Below, in pieces: positions 1-7,000 of a DNA stretch of 8,857 bases. A program made the position numbers and the translations under genes. Origin of the DNA: JAVVFH01 sp032250585 (GTDB taxonomy: Bacteria > Pseudomonadota > Gammaproteobacteria > Xanthomonadales > SZUA-36). Within the stretch, counting starts at the first letter, position 1. Each line of letters opens with the position of its first letter. The stretch spans positions 1-8,857 of the forward strand of contig JAVVFH010000148.1 in NCBI GenBank assembly GCA_032250585.1. Direction: 5' to 3'. The notes under the pieces are model-generated. The model worked only from the letters and a program-made list of their open reading frames with translations. It was not told where the DNA came from and made no database searches.

Positions 1-219
1 GTCGGCATCGTGTCGTTTATCGGTTACACGCCGGATATTTTCTTCGCGCCGGTCGCGGGCCGCATTCTCGACGCTGCCCCGGGTGCCCAGGGACACCAGA
101 ACTATTTCCTGTTTCTGGCTTGCTGCGCCCTGTTGGGTGGACTGGTTGTGGCGTGGTTGGCGCGGCTGGGGAAAAAGCCGGCCAGCAAGAGCGTCCCCGC
201 CCCTGATCCGAATGCGTGA
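1..219 (+). CDS. MFS transporter, C-terminal fragment (5' end outside window)
   Basis: The open frame enters from the left edge and stops with TGA at 217-219, giving the last 72 residues of a membrane protein. Two hydrophobic stretches fit the last two transmembrane helices of a 12-helix carrier: roughly residues 1-23 (containing FIGYTPDIFFAPVAGRIL) and residues 38-60 (NYFLFLACCALLGGLVVAWL), followed by a basic cytoplasmic tail (ARLGKKPASK). The GYTPD...PVAGRILD pattern resembles the last repeat of major facilitator superfamily permeases. The substrate cannot be told from this piece. The gene converges on the minus-strand operon with only 18 bp between the two stops, so it is not part of that transcript. 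The frame also contains a GTG at 10, but that is internal and not a start. Family assignment is moderate because only the tail is visible. Confidence 0.65.
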   Translation, partial: VGIVSFIGYTPDIFFAPVAGRILDAAPGAQGHQNYFLFLACCALLGGLVVAWLARLGKKPASKSVPAPDPNA

Positions 220-238
220 AACACCATTGGCCGGCTTT
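172..238 (-). terminator. Candidate terminator at convergent gene ends (11-bp inverted repeat plus T-run)
   Basis: A perfect 11-bp inverted repeat has arms AAAGCCGGCCA at 174-184 and TGGCCGGCTTT at 228-238, separated by 43 bp. Read on the minus strand, the second arm ends in GGCTTTTT (178-172), a GC-rich stem followed by a short U-tract as in an intrinsic terminator. It would end transcription of the minus-strand operon just after the stop of its last gene. The 43-nt loop is longer than usual, so efficiency is uncertain. On the plus strand there is no U-tract after the right arm. The arms lie inside the 3' ends of both converging genes. Confidence 0.4.
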
Positions 239-2490
239 CACATAAACGGGGCGGCGCGCTCGAGCAGTGCGTCCAGGCCGGGTTCATCCGGGTTGCGTGG
301 CTTGCCGGGGTGGATGATGGCCACCTGGCAGGTTTCAGCGGCCTCGACCAGTTCGCGGTAGGTGCCGGCATCGGCATCGGCTATGTAGGCGCGCTTGTCG
401 GCGTCGTAGGCGAACATGCGGTCGTTGAGCTGCGTGCATTCGTTGCAGGTGGTGCAGCGCACGGTTTCGATCCATGGATCGTCGGAGGCCGGGGCCGCGG
501 CGGGTTCTGCGGCGGCGACCGGAGCTGGCATGGTGGCTGCGGCCGGGTCGGTAACCTGCTTGTCCGGCTCGCCAACCGGTGTGCCGGCCGGCTCTGCGGC
601 GGCGTTCGCCAGCAGGGCCTCTTTTTCATGCTGCCATTTAGCGCTGGCGTCCACCAGAGCCTGGCGGGCGTGTGAATTGTCGATGCCGCCGAGTTCCTGG
701 AGCCGGCGCCATGCCTGCTGGCAGCGGCGCGTGGCATCCACCAGGCGATGATCGATCGCAGCCCGGTACAAACGGTTTTTCTCGTCGACCAGCCAGACGA
801 AAGGTACTTTGCGCGCGGCGGCTTTTTCATCCAGCTTCAAAAACTCATCTACGCTGACGAGTTCTTCGTGTGGGCCGTCGTCCGCCACGCAGGCGAAGCG
901 GTCGGTGAAGCGCGGGTCGGCGGCGACGAAGTCGGCCAGCGTCCAGGCGGTCTCCAGCGAGTGCCGGTCGTGTTGCGATCCTTCGTATTCCAGGTTGTGG
1001 CGAGTCCACTCAAGCTGTGGTTCAGGGTTGCCGTCGAGACGATAACGCGCGGCGAGATCGGAGCCGGCCGCGGGGTCGTGGACGAAGCAGGGGAAGGTTC
1101 GTGATTCCGCTGCCGCTGCGGCCAGCAGGTAAGGCGCGGCCGCCGGCTGGGGTCCGTCGCCGGAGGCCGTTCCGGAATAGACGCTGAAGAGGGCGGGATG
1201 TTCGTGGGTCATTCCGTCGAGCAGGGCGTCGCGCAGGCGGTACAGCGAAGAGCCTGGCGCCTGCATCACGAAGACCGGACCGAGGGCCGCGGCCATGGCC
1301 GCCAGTTGCTGGCCGCGCGTGCCGAAGCTCAATTGCCCGCTCGCGATGCCCGGGTCGCCGAGCGGGTCTGCACTGCGCGCGAGGATTTTGAACGGCAGGC
1401 CCGCCTGCAGGATGGACAGGAGTTCCTGGCGGCTGGCGACGTCATCGGCCGTTTTTTCCATGACCACCAGGTAGGAAGGAAACAGGGCCAGGTCGTCCGG
1501 CCCGAGCATCTCGGGATTGAATCGGGCGAACCAGGGGTCGTGGGTTTCTTCCGCGTAGCGGTTCTCGATTTCCAGTTCCGAAATGCTGATGGCCTTGACC
1601 AGTTCCGCCATCGCCGGCAGGCGTTCGCGGAAGGCGGCGAGGGCCGCCTCGCAATCGCTGTATTCGAAGTCGTAAGTACCGGAGGTGGCGGTCGATGTGG
1701 CGCTTCGGCTAACGGTTTCAGCGCCGAAGCGTTGGCCGCACAGTACGTCGATGGCGCGCTCGATGCGCTGGCGCCGTGCAGCGGGCAGGGCGGGCGCTGG
1801 GGGCGCCGAATTGAGGATTTGCGCCATGGCCGCGAAATCGAAGACCTTGCCGTCCGCTGCGCCGATCGAAGCGGCCAGTTGGCCCGGTGCGCGCGCCGCG
1901 GACGAATTCATGTAGTCCACGCGCAGGATGTCCCCGAGCTTACGCGCCAGGCGTTCGATGCGCGCTTGCAGGCTGCGGGCCTTGAGGCGCTGGCTTTCCC
2001 GCCAGGCATGGGTCAGCAGGCGTGCCGGCATCGCACCATCGTAATCGAGGATATCGCCATCGCGCCGCAAGTGCGCGCGCGCATGCTCAAGGTTCGACGC
2101 CAGGCGCGCCCGGTGTCGCTCGGAGCTGCGTGCGAGCAGCGTGTCCTGCGCGGCCTGCCATAGCGACGACAGCGAGCCCCTACGGCCCTGGCTGGCGAGC
2201 CCGCGTATTTCCTGTTCCAGGCTGAGCACCTGGCGGCGCAGTTCGTCGCCGGCACCGCCTTCGGGCGCGATCTCGCGTAACAGTTCGTCACTCAGATCCG
2301 TCAGTGAGGTCACCCAGCTGTGCTCGTCCGATGTCAGCACCAGAGGGAAGTCATAGCGCAGTCGGCTCAGGTCAGAATAGCCTGCGAACAGCGCCGGGTG
2401 AAGTCCTCGCGGCGCGGTGCCGGGCACCTCGACGCCCGAGCGTTCGCCGATGCGGTGAAAGGCACTCAGGGAGCGGGCGGTAACGCTCAT
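238..2490 (-). CDS. Large PFOR-like/ferredoxin fusion protein: degenerate 2-oxoacid oxidoreductase region plus C-terminal [4Fe-4S] domain
   Basis: Encodes 750 residues. The C-terminal domain (about 672-750) has CTTCNEC with Cys679, Cys682 and Cys685, plus Cys721 in ETCQVAIIHPGKP. This is the four-cysteine pattern for one [4Fe-4S] cluster, so an electron-carrying role is likely. An Ala/Pro-rich linker (about 628-670) tethers it to the rest. Residues about 330-475 (FPSYLVV..., GLPFKIL, LSFGTRGQQLAAMA, GPVFVMQAPGSSLYRLRDALLDG, HPALFSVYSG) resemble the part of pyruvate:ferredoxin oxidoreductase after the TPP site, but no GDG-type TPP motif is seen, so this part looks non-catalytic. Residues about 75-190 are rich in Leu, Arg, Glu and Ala and probably helical or coiled coil. 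ATG overlaps the korB stop as ATGA, with GGAG 8 nt upstream, indicating translational coupling. Probable role (inference): dedicated ferredoxin and assembly or docking partner of KorAB. The ferredoxin domain is well supported; the PFOR relationship is from recall and moderate. Confidence 0.7.
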   Translation of the reverse strand: MSVTARSLSAFHRIGERSGVEVPGTAPRGLHPALFAGYSDLSRLRYDFPLVLTSDEHSWVTSLTDLSDELLREIAPEGGAGDELRRQVLSLEQEIRGLASQGRRGSLSSLWQAAQDTLLARSSERHRARLASNLEHARAHLRRDGDILDYDGAMPARLLTHAWRESQRLKARSLQARIERLARKLGDILRVDYMNSSAARAPGQLAASIGAADGKVFDFAAMAQILNSAPPAPALPAARRQRIERAIDVLCGQRFGAETVSRSATSTATSGTYDFEYSDCEAALAAFRERLPAMAELVKAISISELEIENRYAEETHDPWFARFNPEMLGPDDLALFPSYLVVMEKTADDVASRQELLSILQAGLPFKILARSADPLGDPGIASGQLSFGTRGQQLAAMAAALGPVFVMQAPGSSLYRLRDALLDGMTHEHPALFSVYSGTASGDGPQPAAAPYLLAAAAAESRTFPCFVHDPAAGSDLAARYRLDGNPEPQLEWTRHNLEYEGSQHDRHSLETAWTLADFVAADPRFTDRFACVADDGPHEELVSVDEFLKLDEKAAARKVPFVWLVDEKNRLYRAAIDHRLVDATRRCQQAWRRLQELGGIDNSHARQALVDASAKWQHEKEALLANAAAEPAGTPVGEPDKQVTDPAAATMPAPVAAAEPAAAPASDDPWIETVRCTTCNECTQLNDRMFAYDADKRAYIADADAGTYRELVEAAETCQVAIIHPGKPRNPDEPGLDALLERAAPFM

Positions 2491-3461
2491 GCGCGGGTCT
2501 CCGCGGGATCAATGGTGAACTTGTCGAATTCGGTTTGCAGGTAGCGGATCATTCCTTCGGCTGTGCCGGCCACTTCGGGCACCTGCTGGTCTTCGTAGCA
2601 GGGAATGCCCGGATTGCGGTACAGCACGCCGACCGGCAGCGGATCGTTGACCGCAGCGATCTCGCGGGCGCGGCCGCGGTCGGCCGGATCGTGTTGTTCC
2701 TGGTTGCGGTAGATGCGCGCCAGGTCCGGCGAAATCTGCAGGCCGTTCTCGTGTTGAAGGATCAGCATGCGCGACGGATCCTGGACCCATTCGTCGTAGC
2801 GGTGGCCGAGGAATTCGGGGCAGCGCTGCAGCACCCGAATGAAGGCGAAACCCTTGTGGTGGAAGCCCTGCTGGATAATGTCGTGCGTCAGGTCAGGCAT
2901 CCAGTCGGCGGCCTGTGCGATGAAGGAGGCATTGCCGACGCCGAGAGAGACGCTGATAGGGTTCAGCGGATCGAGATGGGAACCCCGGGGCGTGGTGTTG
3001 GTGACCATGCCCAGTGGGGAAGTCGGCGAGGCCTGGTTCTTGGTCAGGCCGTAGATGCCGTTGTCGAGTACGATGACGGTCATGTCCATGTTGTAACGCA
3101 GTGCGTGGATCCAGTGCGCGGTGCCGATGCTGCAGCAGTCGCCATCGCCCATGATGACGAACACGTTCAGGTCGGGCCGCTTGATCTTGATGCCCTGGGC
3201 CACCGGCAGCGCGCGCCCGTGCAGGCCGTGGAAGCCGTAGGTGCTCATGTAGTGAGGAAACCGGCTGGAGCAGCCGATGCCGGAAACGAACACGGTCTTT
3301 TCCGGCTGCAGTTTTTCGTCGCGGCACAGGCGCTGCACCGCGCTCAGCACGCCGTGGTCGCCGCAGCCCACGCACCAGCGCGGCACCGCGCTTTGATAAT
3401 CTTCCAGCGTGTAGTCGTCATCGACCAGGTCCATTACGCACTGGGCTACTGCATCATTCAT
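2487..3461 (-). CDS. korB: 2-oxoacid:ferredoxin oxidoreductase beta subunit (2-oxoglutarate type), TPP-binding
   Basis: Encodes 324 residues, the usual size for a stand-alone beta subunit. With KorA it converts a 2-oxoacid plus CoA to acyl-CoA, CO2 and reduced ferredoxin in the cytoplasm. Visible motifs: WCVGCG (Cys30, Cys33), GIGCSSR (Cys64) and RCPEF (Cys214), which together supply the four cysteines of the proximal [4Fe-4S] cluster; the TPP/Mg site GDGDCCSIG (105-113) with DNGIYGLTKNQASPTS (133-148). HGRALPVAQGIK at 81-92 is typical of the KorB subgroup, favouring 2-oxoglutarate, but substrate cannot be proven from motifs. The start is the ATG at 3461, which overlaps the korA stop as ATGA and has GGAGA 7 nt upstream. 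The frame stays open far upstream, but that part is a shadow of korA. The stop overlaps the next gene's ATG in the same way. The [4Fe-4S]/TPP chemistry is typically oxygen-sensitive. Confidence 0.93.
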   Translation of the reverse strand: MNDAVAQCVMDLVDDDYTLEDYQSAVPRWCVGCGDHGVLSAVQRLCRDEKLQPEKTVFVSGIGCSSRFPHYMSTYGFHGLHGRALPVAQGIKIKRPDLNVFVIMGDGDCCSIGTAHWIHALRYNMDMTVIVLDNGIYGLTKNQASPTSPLGMVTNTTPRGSHLDPLNPISVSLGVGNASFIAQAADWMPDLTHDIIQQGFHHKGFAFIRVLQRCPEFLGHRYDEWVQDPSRMLILQHENGLQISPDLARIYRNQEQHDPADRGRAREIAAVNDPLPVGVLYRNPGIPCYEDQQVPEVAGTAEGMIRYLQTEFDKFTIDPAETRA

Positions 3462-5386
3462 GGCTGCGTCTCCGTTGCATTCAGTTTCTCGAGAATCACG
3501 CGCTCCACCGTGCCGGGCTTCAGCGGCTGCCCGAGCACTTCCGACCAGCAGTCGATATCCACCAGGAATCGTGCACGCAGTAGCGTCGCCAGTTCGGTAT
3601 AGCGGCGGTTGTCCTCGTCGATCAGTTCGTTTTCCAGGCGGTCGGACCAGTTGTTTTCGATGGTCATCACCTGTTTGAAACGCGCCAGGATTTCGCGGAT
3701 GCCGGACGGCATTGGCTGTATGAATTTGAGGTGCATCGACCCGACGCTGTGGCCTTCCCGGCGCAGCCGGTCGACGGCTTCCTCGATTGCACCTCGGGTG
3801 CTGCCCCAGCCGATCACCAGCAAGTCGCCTTCCTCGGCGCCGTGAACCGTCGGCGCTTGCAAAGTTTTCTGCAAGGCGGCCAGTTTCAGGCTGCGGTGCA
3901 GCACGCCTTCCTGGTGCGACGCGCTGTCGTAGGCCACGCAGCTCTTGCGGTTGTGAGCCAGGCCGGTGAGGGTGTGCTCGCCGCCCGGCTGGCCCGGGAT
4001 GAAGCGCCGGGAAAGCCCGGTGCGGGCGTCCCAGTCGTAGGGCAGGGCGCCTTCGGGGACAGGACTTTGATCGATCGGTGGGGCATACCAGTCGGCCTGC
4101 AGTTCCGGGCGCGGAAAAGGCTGCTGAGCGGAGGCGAGGTTGGCGTCGGTCAGCACCACCACCACCGTATTGAAAGTCTCCGCGATCTTGCGTGCCGTGA
4201 TCATGGAGTAGAAGCAGTCCTCGATGTCCGAGGTGGCCATCACCACCTTCGGCGCGTCGCCGTGGCCGCCGAAGCAGGCGAACAGCAGGTCGCTCTGCTC
4301 GGTCTTGGTGGGCAGGCCGGTGCTCGGACCGCCACGCATCACATCGACCAGCACCAGGGGGATTTCCGCCATCACGGCCAGGCCGAGCGTTTCCTGTTTC
4401 AGCGCCAGGCCTGGACCGGAAGTAATGGTGACTGCGCACTTGCCGGCGTAGGAGGCCCCGATCGCAAAGGCGCAGGCGGCGATCTCATCTTCGGCCTGGT
4501 GCACCAGGCCGCCCACCTTGTCGAAAATTTCACTGAGGTAATGCGAAGCCGAGGTGGCCGGCGTAATCGGGTACATGGCGCACACCTCCATGCCGGAGGC
4601 CACCACGCCCATGCCGATCGCGACGTTGCCGTTGACTACCATCTGTCGCTTGCCGGCAGGCGCGGGCGGCACCTTGAAATGCAGGTCCAGGTGCTGCTCC
4701 GCCCAGTCGTAGCCGGCTTCCAGCAGTTCGATGTTGGCGTTCACTATCGCGTCGGATTTCTTGTGGAAGATGAAGTGGATCTGCTCGCGAGCGATTTCCA
4801 TGTCCAGCGAATAGACGTGGCAGAGCATGCCCAGCACGAACATGTTCTTGCCGCGCCGCGGGTCGTCCACCAACTTGAGGCATTCTTCTTCCATCGGGAT
4901 CTCGCGGACATCGAAACCGCCGCGGACCATCTCGTCCACGGCTGCCGCGTACAGTTCGGCGATCACCGGATCCTTGTGGGCCTTCCACTTATTTTCCAGC
5001 AACACGGTGCAGCCGGGCTTGAGTTCGCCCTCGCGCGAGCGGCGCAGCATCACCTGGTCGTTGAAGGCCACCATCAGGTCGGCTTCGTCGCCGCCGTTGG
5101 TGACGCGCCGCGACGCGAGCCGGATACGGTTGCCGCTGGCGCCTTCGATGCTGCGCGCGGGTGGCTGGATTTCCGCCGGTATGATCTCGACCGTCCAGAC
5201 GCCGATGCCCATGCGGGCGGCGATCGAACCGAGCGACTGGCCTGCCTTCTGGGCGCCCTCACCCGAGTCGCTGACGATTTCCACCGTGTGCTCGTCCACC
5301 ACCAGCGCAGGTCGACTGTGCCGTCCGGAGGATTTCGGGCGTAGCCGCACGGCCAGTTGGTCATTCGACGCCACAGTTGTACTCAT
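3458..5386 (-). CDS. korA: 2-oxoacid:ferredoxin oxidoreductase, fused gamma-alpha subunit (2-oxoglutarate type)
   Basis: Encodes 642 residues. The N-terminal third (about 33-235) is the gamma (CoA-side) domain, starting VEIVSDSGEGAQKAG. It is fused to the alpha pyrimidine-binding domain (about 250-450), with YPITPATSASHYLSE (272-286), HQAEDEIAA (296-304), TSGPGLALKQE (322-332) and GPSTGLPTKTEQSDL (353-367). A transketolase C-like domain follows (about 520-640, LLVIGWGSTRGAI, FIQPMP). This gamma-alpha fusion with a separate beta subunit is the known KorA arrangement in many bacteria. Partner: KorB, whose ATG overlaps this stop. The start chosen is ATG at 5386, preceded by AGGGGAA at 5401-5395. 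The frame continues to 5428, but that extension translates the REP hairpin and lacks a good ribosome site. It follows nfnB after a 109-bp gap. Substrate is likely 2-oxoglutarate by family resemblance; pyruvate or branched-chain 2-oxoacids are not excluded. Confidence 0.93.
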   Translation of the reverse strand: MSTTVASNDQLAVRLRPKSSGRHSRPALVVDEHTVEIVSDSGEGAQKAGQSLGSIAARMGIGVWTVEIIPAEIQPPARSIEGASGNRIRLASRRVTNGGDEADLMVAFNDQVMLRRSREGELKPGCTVLLENKWKAHKDPVIAELYAAAVDEMVRGGFDVREIPMEEECLKLVDDPRRGKNMFVLGMLCHVYSLDMEIAREQIHFIFHKKSDAIVNANIELLEAGYDWAEQHLDLHFKVPPAPAGKRQMVVNGNVAIGMGVVASGMEVCAMYPITPATSASHYLSEIFDKVGGLVHQAEDEIAACAFAIGASYAGKCAVTITSGPGLALKQETLGLAVMAEIPLVLVDVMRGGPSTGLPTKTEQSDLLFACFGGHGDAPKVVMATSDIEDCFYSMITARKIAETFNTVVVVLTDANLASAQQPFPRPELQADWYAPPIDQSPVPEGALPYDWDARTGLSRRFIPGQPGGEHTLTGLAHNRKSCVAYDSASHQEGVLHRSLKLAALQKTLQAPTVHGAEEGDLLVIGWGSTRGAIEEAVDRLRREGHSVGSMHLKFIQPMPSGIREILARFKQVMTIENNWSDRLENELIDEDNRRYTELATLLRARFLVDIDCWSEVLGQPLKPGTVERVILEKLNATETQP

Positions 5387-5394
5387 CAGATCAA

Positions 5395-5401
5395 TTCCCC
5401 T
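5395..5401 (-). promoter_or_regulatory. Ribosome binding site deciding the korA start
   Basis: AGGGGAA on the minus strand, with AGGGG ending 10 nt before the ATG at 5386. The longer open frame starting at 5428 has no comparable site. The first base of this site touches the edge of the REP palindrome, so folding of the REP hairpin could influence translation of korA. Confidence 0.6.
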
Positions 5402-5426
5402 GTAGGAGCGAGCAAAGCTCGCGAAC
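5401..5426. repeat. REP-type palindromic element between nfnB and korA
   Basis: The core is TGTAGGAGCGAGC-AAA-GCTCGCGAACA. The stem GCGAGC (5408-5413) pairs perfectly with GCTCGC (5417-5422) around a 3-nt AAA loop. The GTAGGAGCGAGC...GCTCGCGAA signature matches the common chromosomal REP family of Pseudomonas and related gammaproteobacteria (established knowledge, recalled). Only one copy lies in this window. It sits in the leader of korA, directly abutting its ribosome site, and separates the Nfn-like pair from the Kor genes. A role in mRNA stability or partial attenuation between the two halves is possible but not shown. Confidence 0.75.
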
Positions 5427-5495
5427 ACTACGCATAAAAATCATACCTTCCATCCCTCATCGCTCCGCTGTTGCAAAGTATGCCGGACCCACCCA

Positions 5496-6998
5496 TCAAG
5501 CCGTTCGAATTCGTGCGAAGTTACGCTCATTCCGATCTATACCGAATAATGTATTGCCAAGATTTATACTTTGTTCGCGATAAATCGTTTCGCTATCGCG
5601 GATGCCCAGATAGGCTTTCATCGACTGCGCGGCCCTGCGGCCCGCGCCCATGGCCAGGATCACCGTTGCGCCGCCGGTCACGATGTCGCCGCCGGCATAC
5701 ACGCCGGCCATCGAGGTGGCCATGTTCTCGTCGGTTTCGATGAAGCCCCAGCGGTTGAGCTTGATGTCGGATGTTTGGCCAATGATCGGGTTGGCGCTGG
5801 TGCCGATGGCGTAGACCGCCGTATCCGCTTCGAACTCAAAGTCACTGCCTTCGACCGGCACCGGGCGGCGACGGCCGGATTCATCCGGTTCACCCAGTTC
5901 CATGCGAATGCAGCGCAAGCCGCGTACGTTGCCATCGCCGTCATCGAGAATCTCGACCGGATTGGTCAGCCAGTGGAATTCGACGCCTTCTTCGTCAGCG
6001 TGCTCGATTTCCTCCTTGCGCGCCGGACTTTCTTCGAAGCTGCGGCGATATATGCAGTGCACTTTTTCAGCGCCCAGGCGCAGCGACACGCGCATCGCGT
6101 CCATTGCTGTATTGCCGGAGCCGATGACGGCGACCTTTTTCCCCAGCCCCAGGGGCGTGTCGTGATTCGGGAAGTCGCCCGCCCCCATCAGATTGCATCG
6201 GGTCAGCAGTTCATTGGCCGACAGCACACCGTTGAGGTACTCGCCCGGAATGTCCATGAAGCGCGGTGTGCCGGCGCCGGTACCGATGAACACGGCGTCG
6301 AAGCCCATTTCATCGATCATCTGCTCGATGGTGAACAGGCGGCCGACCAGCGTGTTGCATTCGATTTTCACGCCCAGGGTGCTCAACTTGCCGATTTCGG
6401 CTGCGATCACCTCATCGGGGAGGCGGAATTCGGGAATGCCGTAGCGCAGCACCCCGCCGGGCTTGTGGAAGGCCTCGTAGACGACGACTTCACAGCCGGC
6501 TTTCGCCATGTCTGCGGCGCAGGCGACGCCGGCCGGGCCAGAACCGACGATACCGATACGGAAGCCGTTGGGTTCGATCCACGGCACGCTGGCCCAGCCC
6601 TCGCGGATCGCCAGGTCGCCGACCCAGCGCTCGAGCCGGCCGATGGCCACCGGTTCCAGCGTCTCGCCAACCGGGCACACACCCTCGCACTGGTCTTCCT
6701 GCGGGCAGACGCGACCGCAAATGGCCCCCAGCAGATTGGCGTCGCTGATCACGTCGAAGGCGCCGTGGTAATCCCGGTCGATGATTTTCTGAATGAAGCC
6801 GGGGATGTCGATGTGCACCGGGCAGCCGGCCACGCAGGCCGGTTGCGGGCACATCAGGCAGCGCTCGGATTCGAGCAACGCATTTTCCTCGCTGTAGCCA
6901 AGCGCGACCTCCTCGAAGTTGTTGACCCGTTGGGCCGGTTCCTGTACCGGGATGGCCGTGCGTTCCTGCGGGATCGTACGGATTGTTTTTCGCGCCAT
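5496..6998 (-). CDS. nfnB: NfnB/GltD-like NAD(P)-linked flavoprotein with two [4Fe-4S] clusters
   Basis: Encodes 500 residues. The N-terminal Fe-S domain has two four-cysteine sets, Cys47/50/55/59 (CLMCPQPACVAGCP) and Cys94/98/104/108 (CGRVCPQEDQCEGVCP), as in the glutamate synthase small subunit and NfnB/SudA. A Rossmann FAD site follows (GIVGSGPAG, 149-157), then an NAD(P)H site (VIGSGNTAMD, 291-300) and the late FAD motif near the C-terminus (MAGVYAGGDIVTGGATVI). No glutamate synthase large subunit is nearby. The gene starts 2 bp after an NfnA-like gene, so NfnB, which handles ferredoxin and NAD(P)H in NADH-dependent ferredoxin:NADP oxidoreductase, is the better reading than GltD. The start is ATG at 6998 with GAGG 8 nt upstream, preferred over the frame opening at 7031, which lies inside nfnA. 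The last 30 or so residues, after AYLGIRD, extend beyond the conserved fold and are encoded by AT-rich DNA. Confidence 0.85.
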   Translation of the reverse strand: MARKTIRTIPQERTAIPVQEPAQRVNNFEEVALGYSEENALLESERCLMCPQPACVAGCPVHIDIPGFIQKIIDRDYHGAFDVISDANLLGAICGRVCPQEDQCEGVCPVGETLEPVAIGRLERWVGDLAIREGWASVPWIEPNGFRIGIVGSGPAGVACAADMAKAGCEVVVYEAFHKPGGVLRYGIPEFRLPDEVIAAEIGKLSTLGVKIECNTLVGRLFTIEQMIDEMGFDAVFIGTGAGTPRFMDIPGEYLNGVLSANELLTRCNLMGAGDFPNHDTPLGLGKKVAVIGSGNTAMDAMRVSLRLGAEKVHCIYRRSFEESPARKEEIEHADEEGVEFHWLTNPVEILDDGDGNVRGLRCIRMELGEPDESGRRRPVPVEGSDFEFEADTAVYAIGTSANPIIGQTSDIKLNRWGFIETDENMATSMAGVYAGGDIVTGGATVILAMGAGRRAAQSMKAYLGIRDSETIYREQSINLGNTLFGIDRNERNFARIRTA

Positions 6999-7000
6999 GC

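Noticed and set aside
1198..2163. 321-residue plus-strand open frame opposite the ferredoxin fusion gene
   Set aside because: Low-complexity, no motifs, and wholly antisense to the coupled operon gene.
3462..4439. Upstream extension of the korB frame to 650 residues
   Set aside because: The extra part is Arg/Pro/Gly-rich shadow of korA; the ATGA overlap and GGAGA site fix the start at 3461.
3731..5344. 537-residue open frame on the plus strand opposite korA
   Set aside because: Product is His/Gly/Val/Ala-rich without motifs and lies fully antisense to a gene with clear catalytic motifs; typical of high-GC shadow frames.
5387..5428. Longer korA start at 5428
   Set aside because: It would translate the REP hairpin and has no ribosome site; ATG 5386 has AGGGG.
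5440..5445. TATGAT as an internal promoter for korA (minus strand)
   Set aside because: No acceptable -35 hexamer at 16-18 bp and no extended -10; left as unproven.
5496..6998. Glutamate synthase small subunit (gltD) as the true identity
   Set aside because: No large subunit nearby and the gene is coupled to an NfnA-like partner; GltD naming would reflect only fold similarity.
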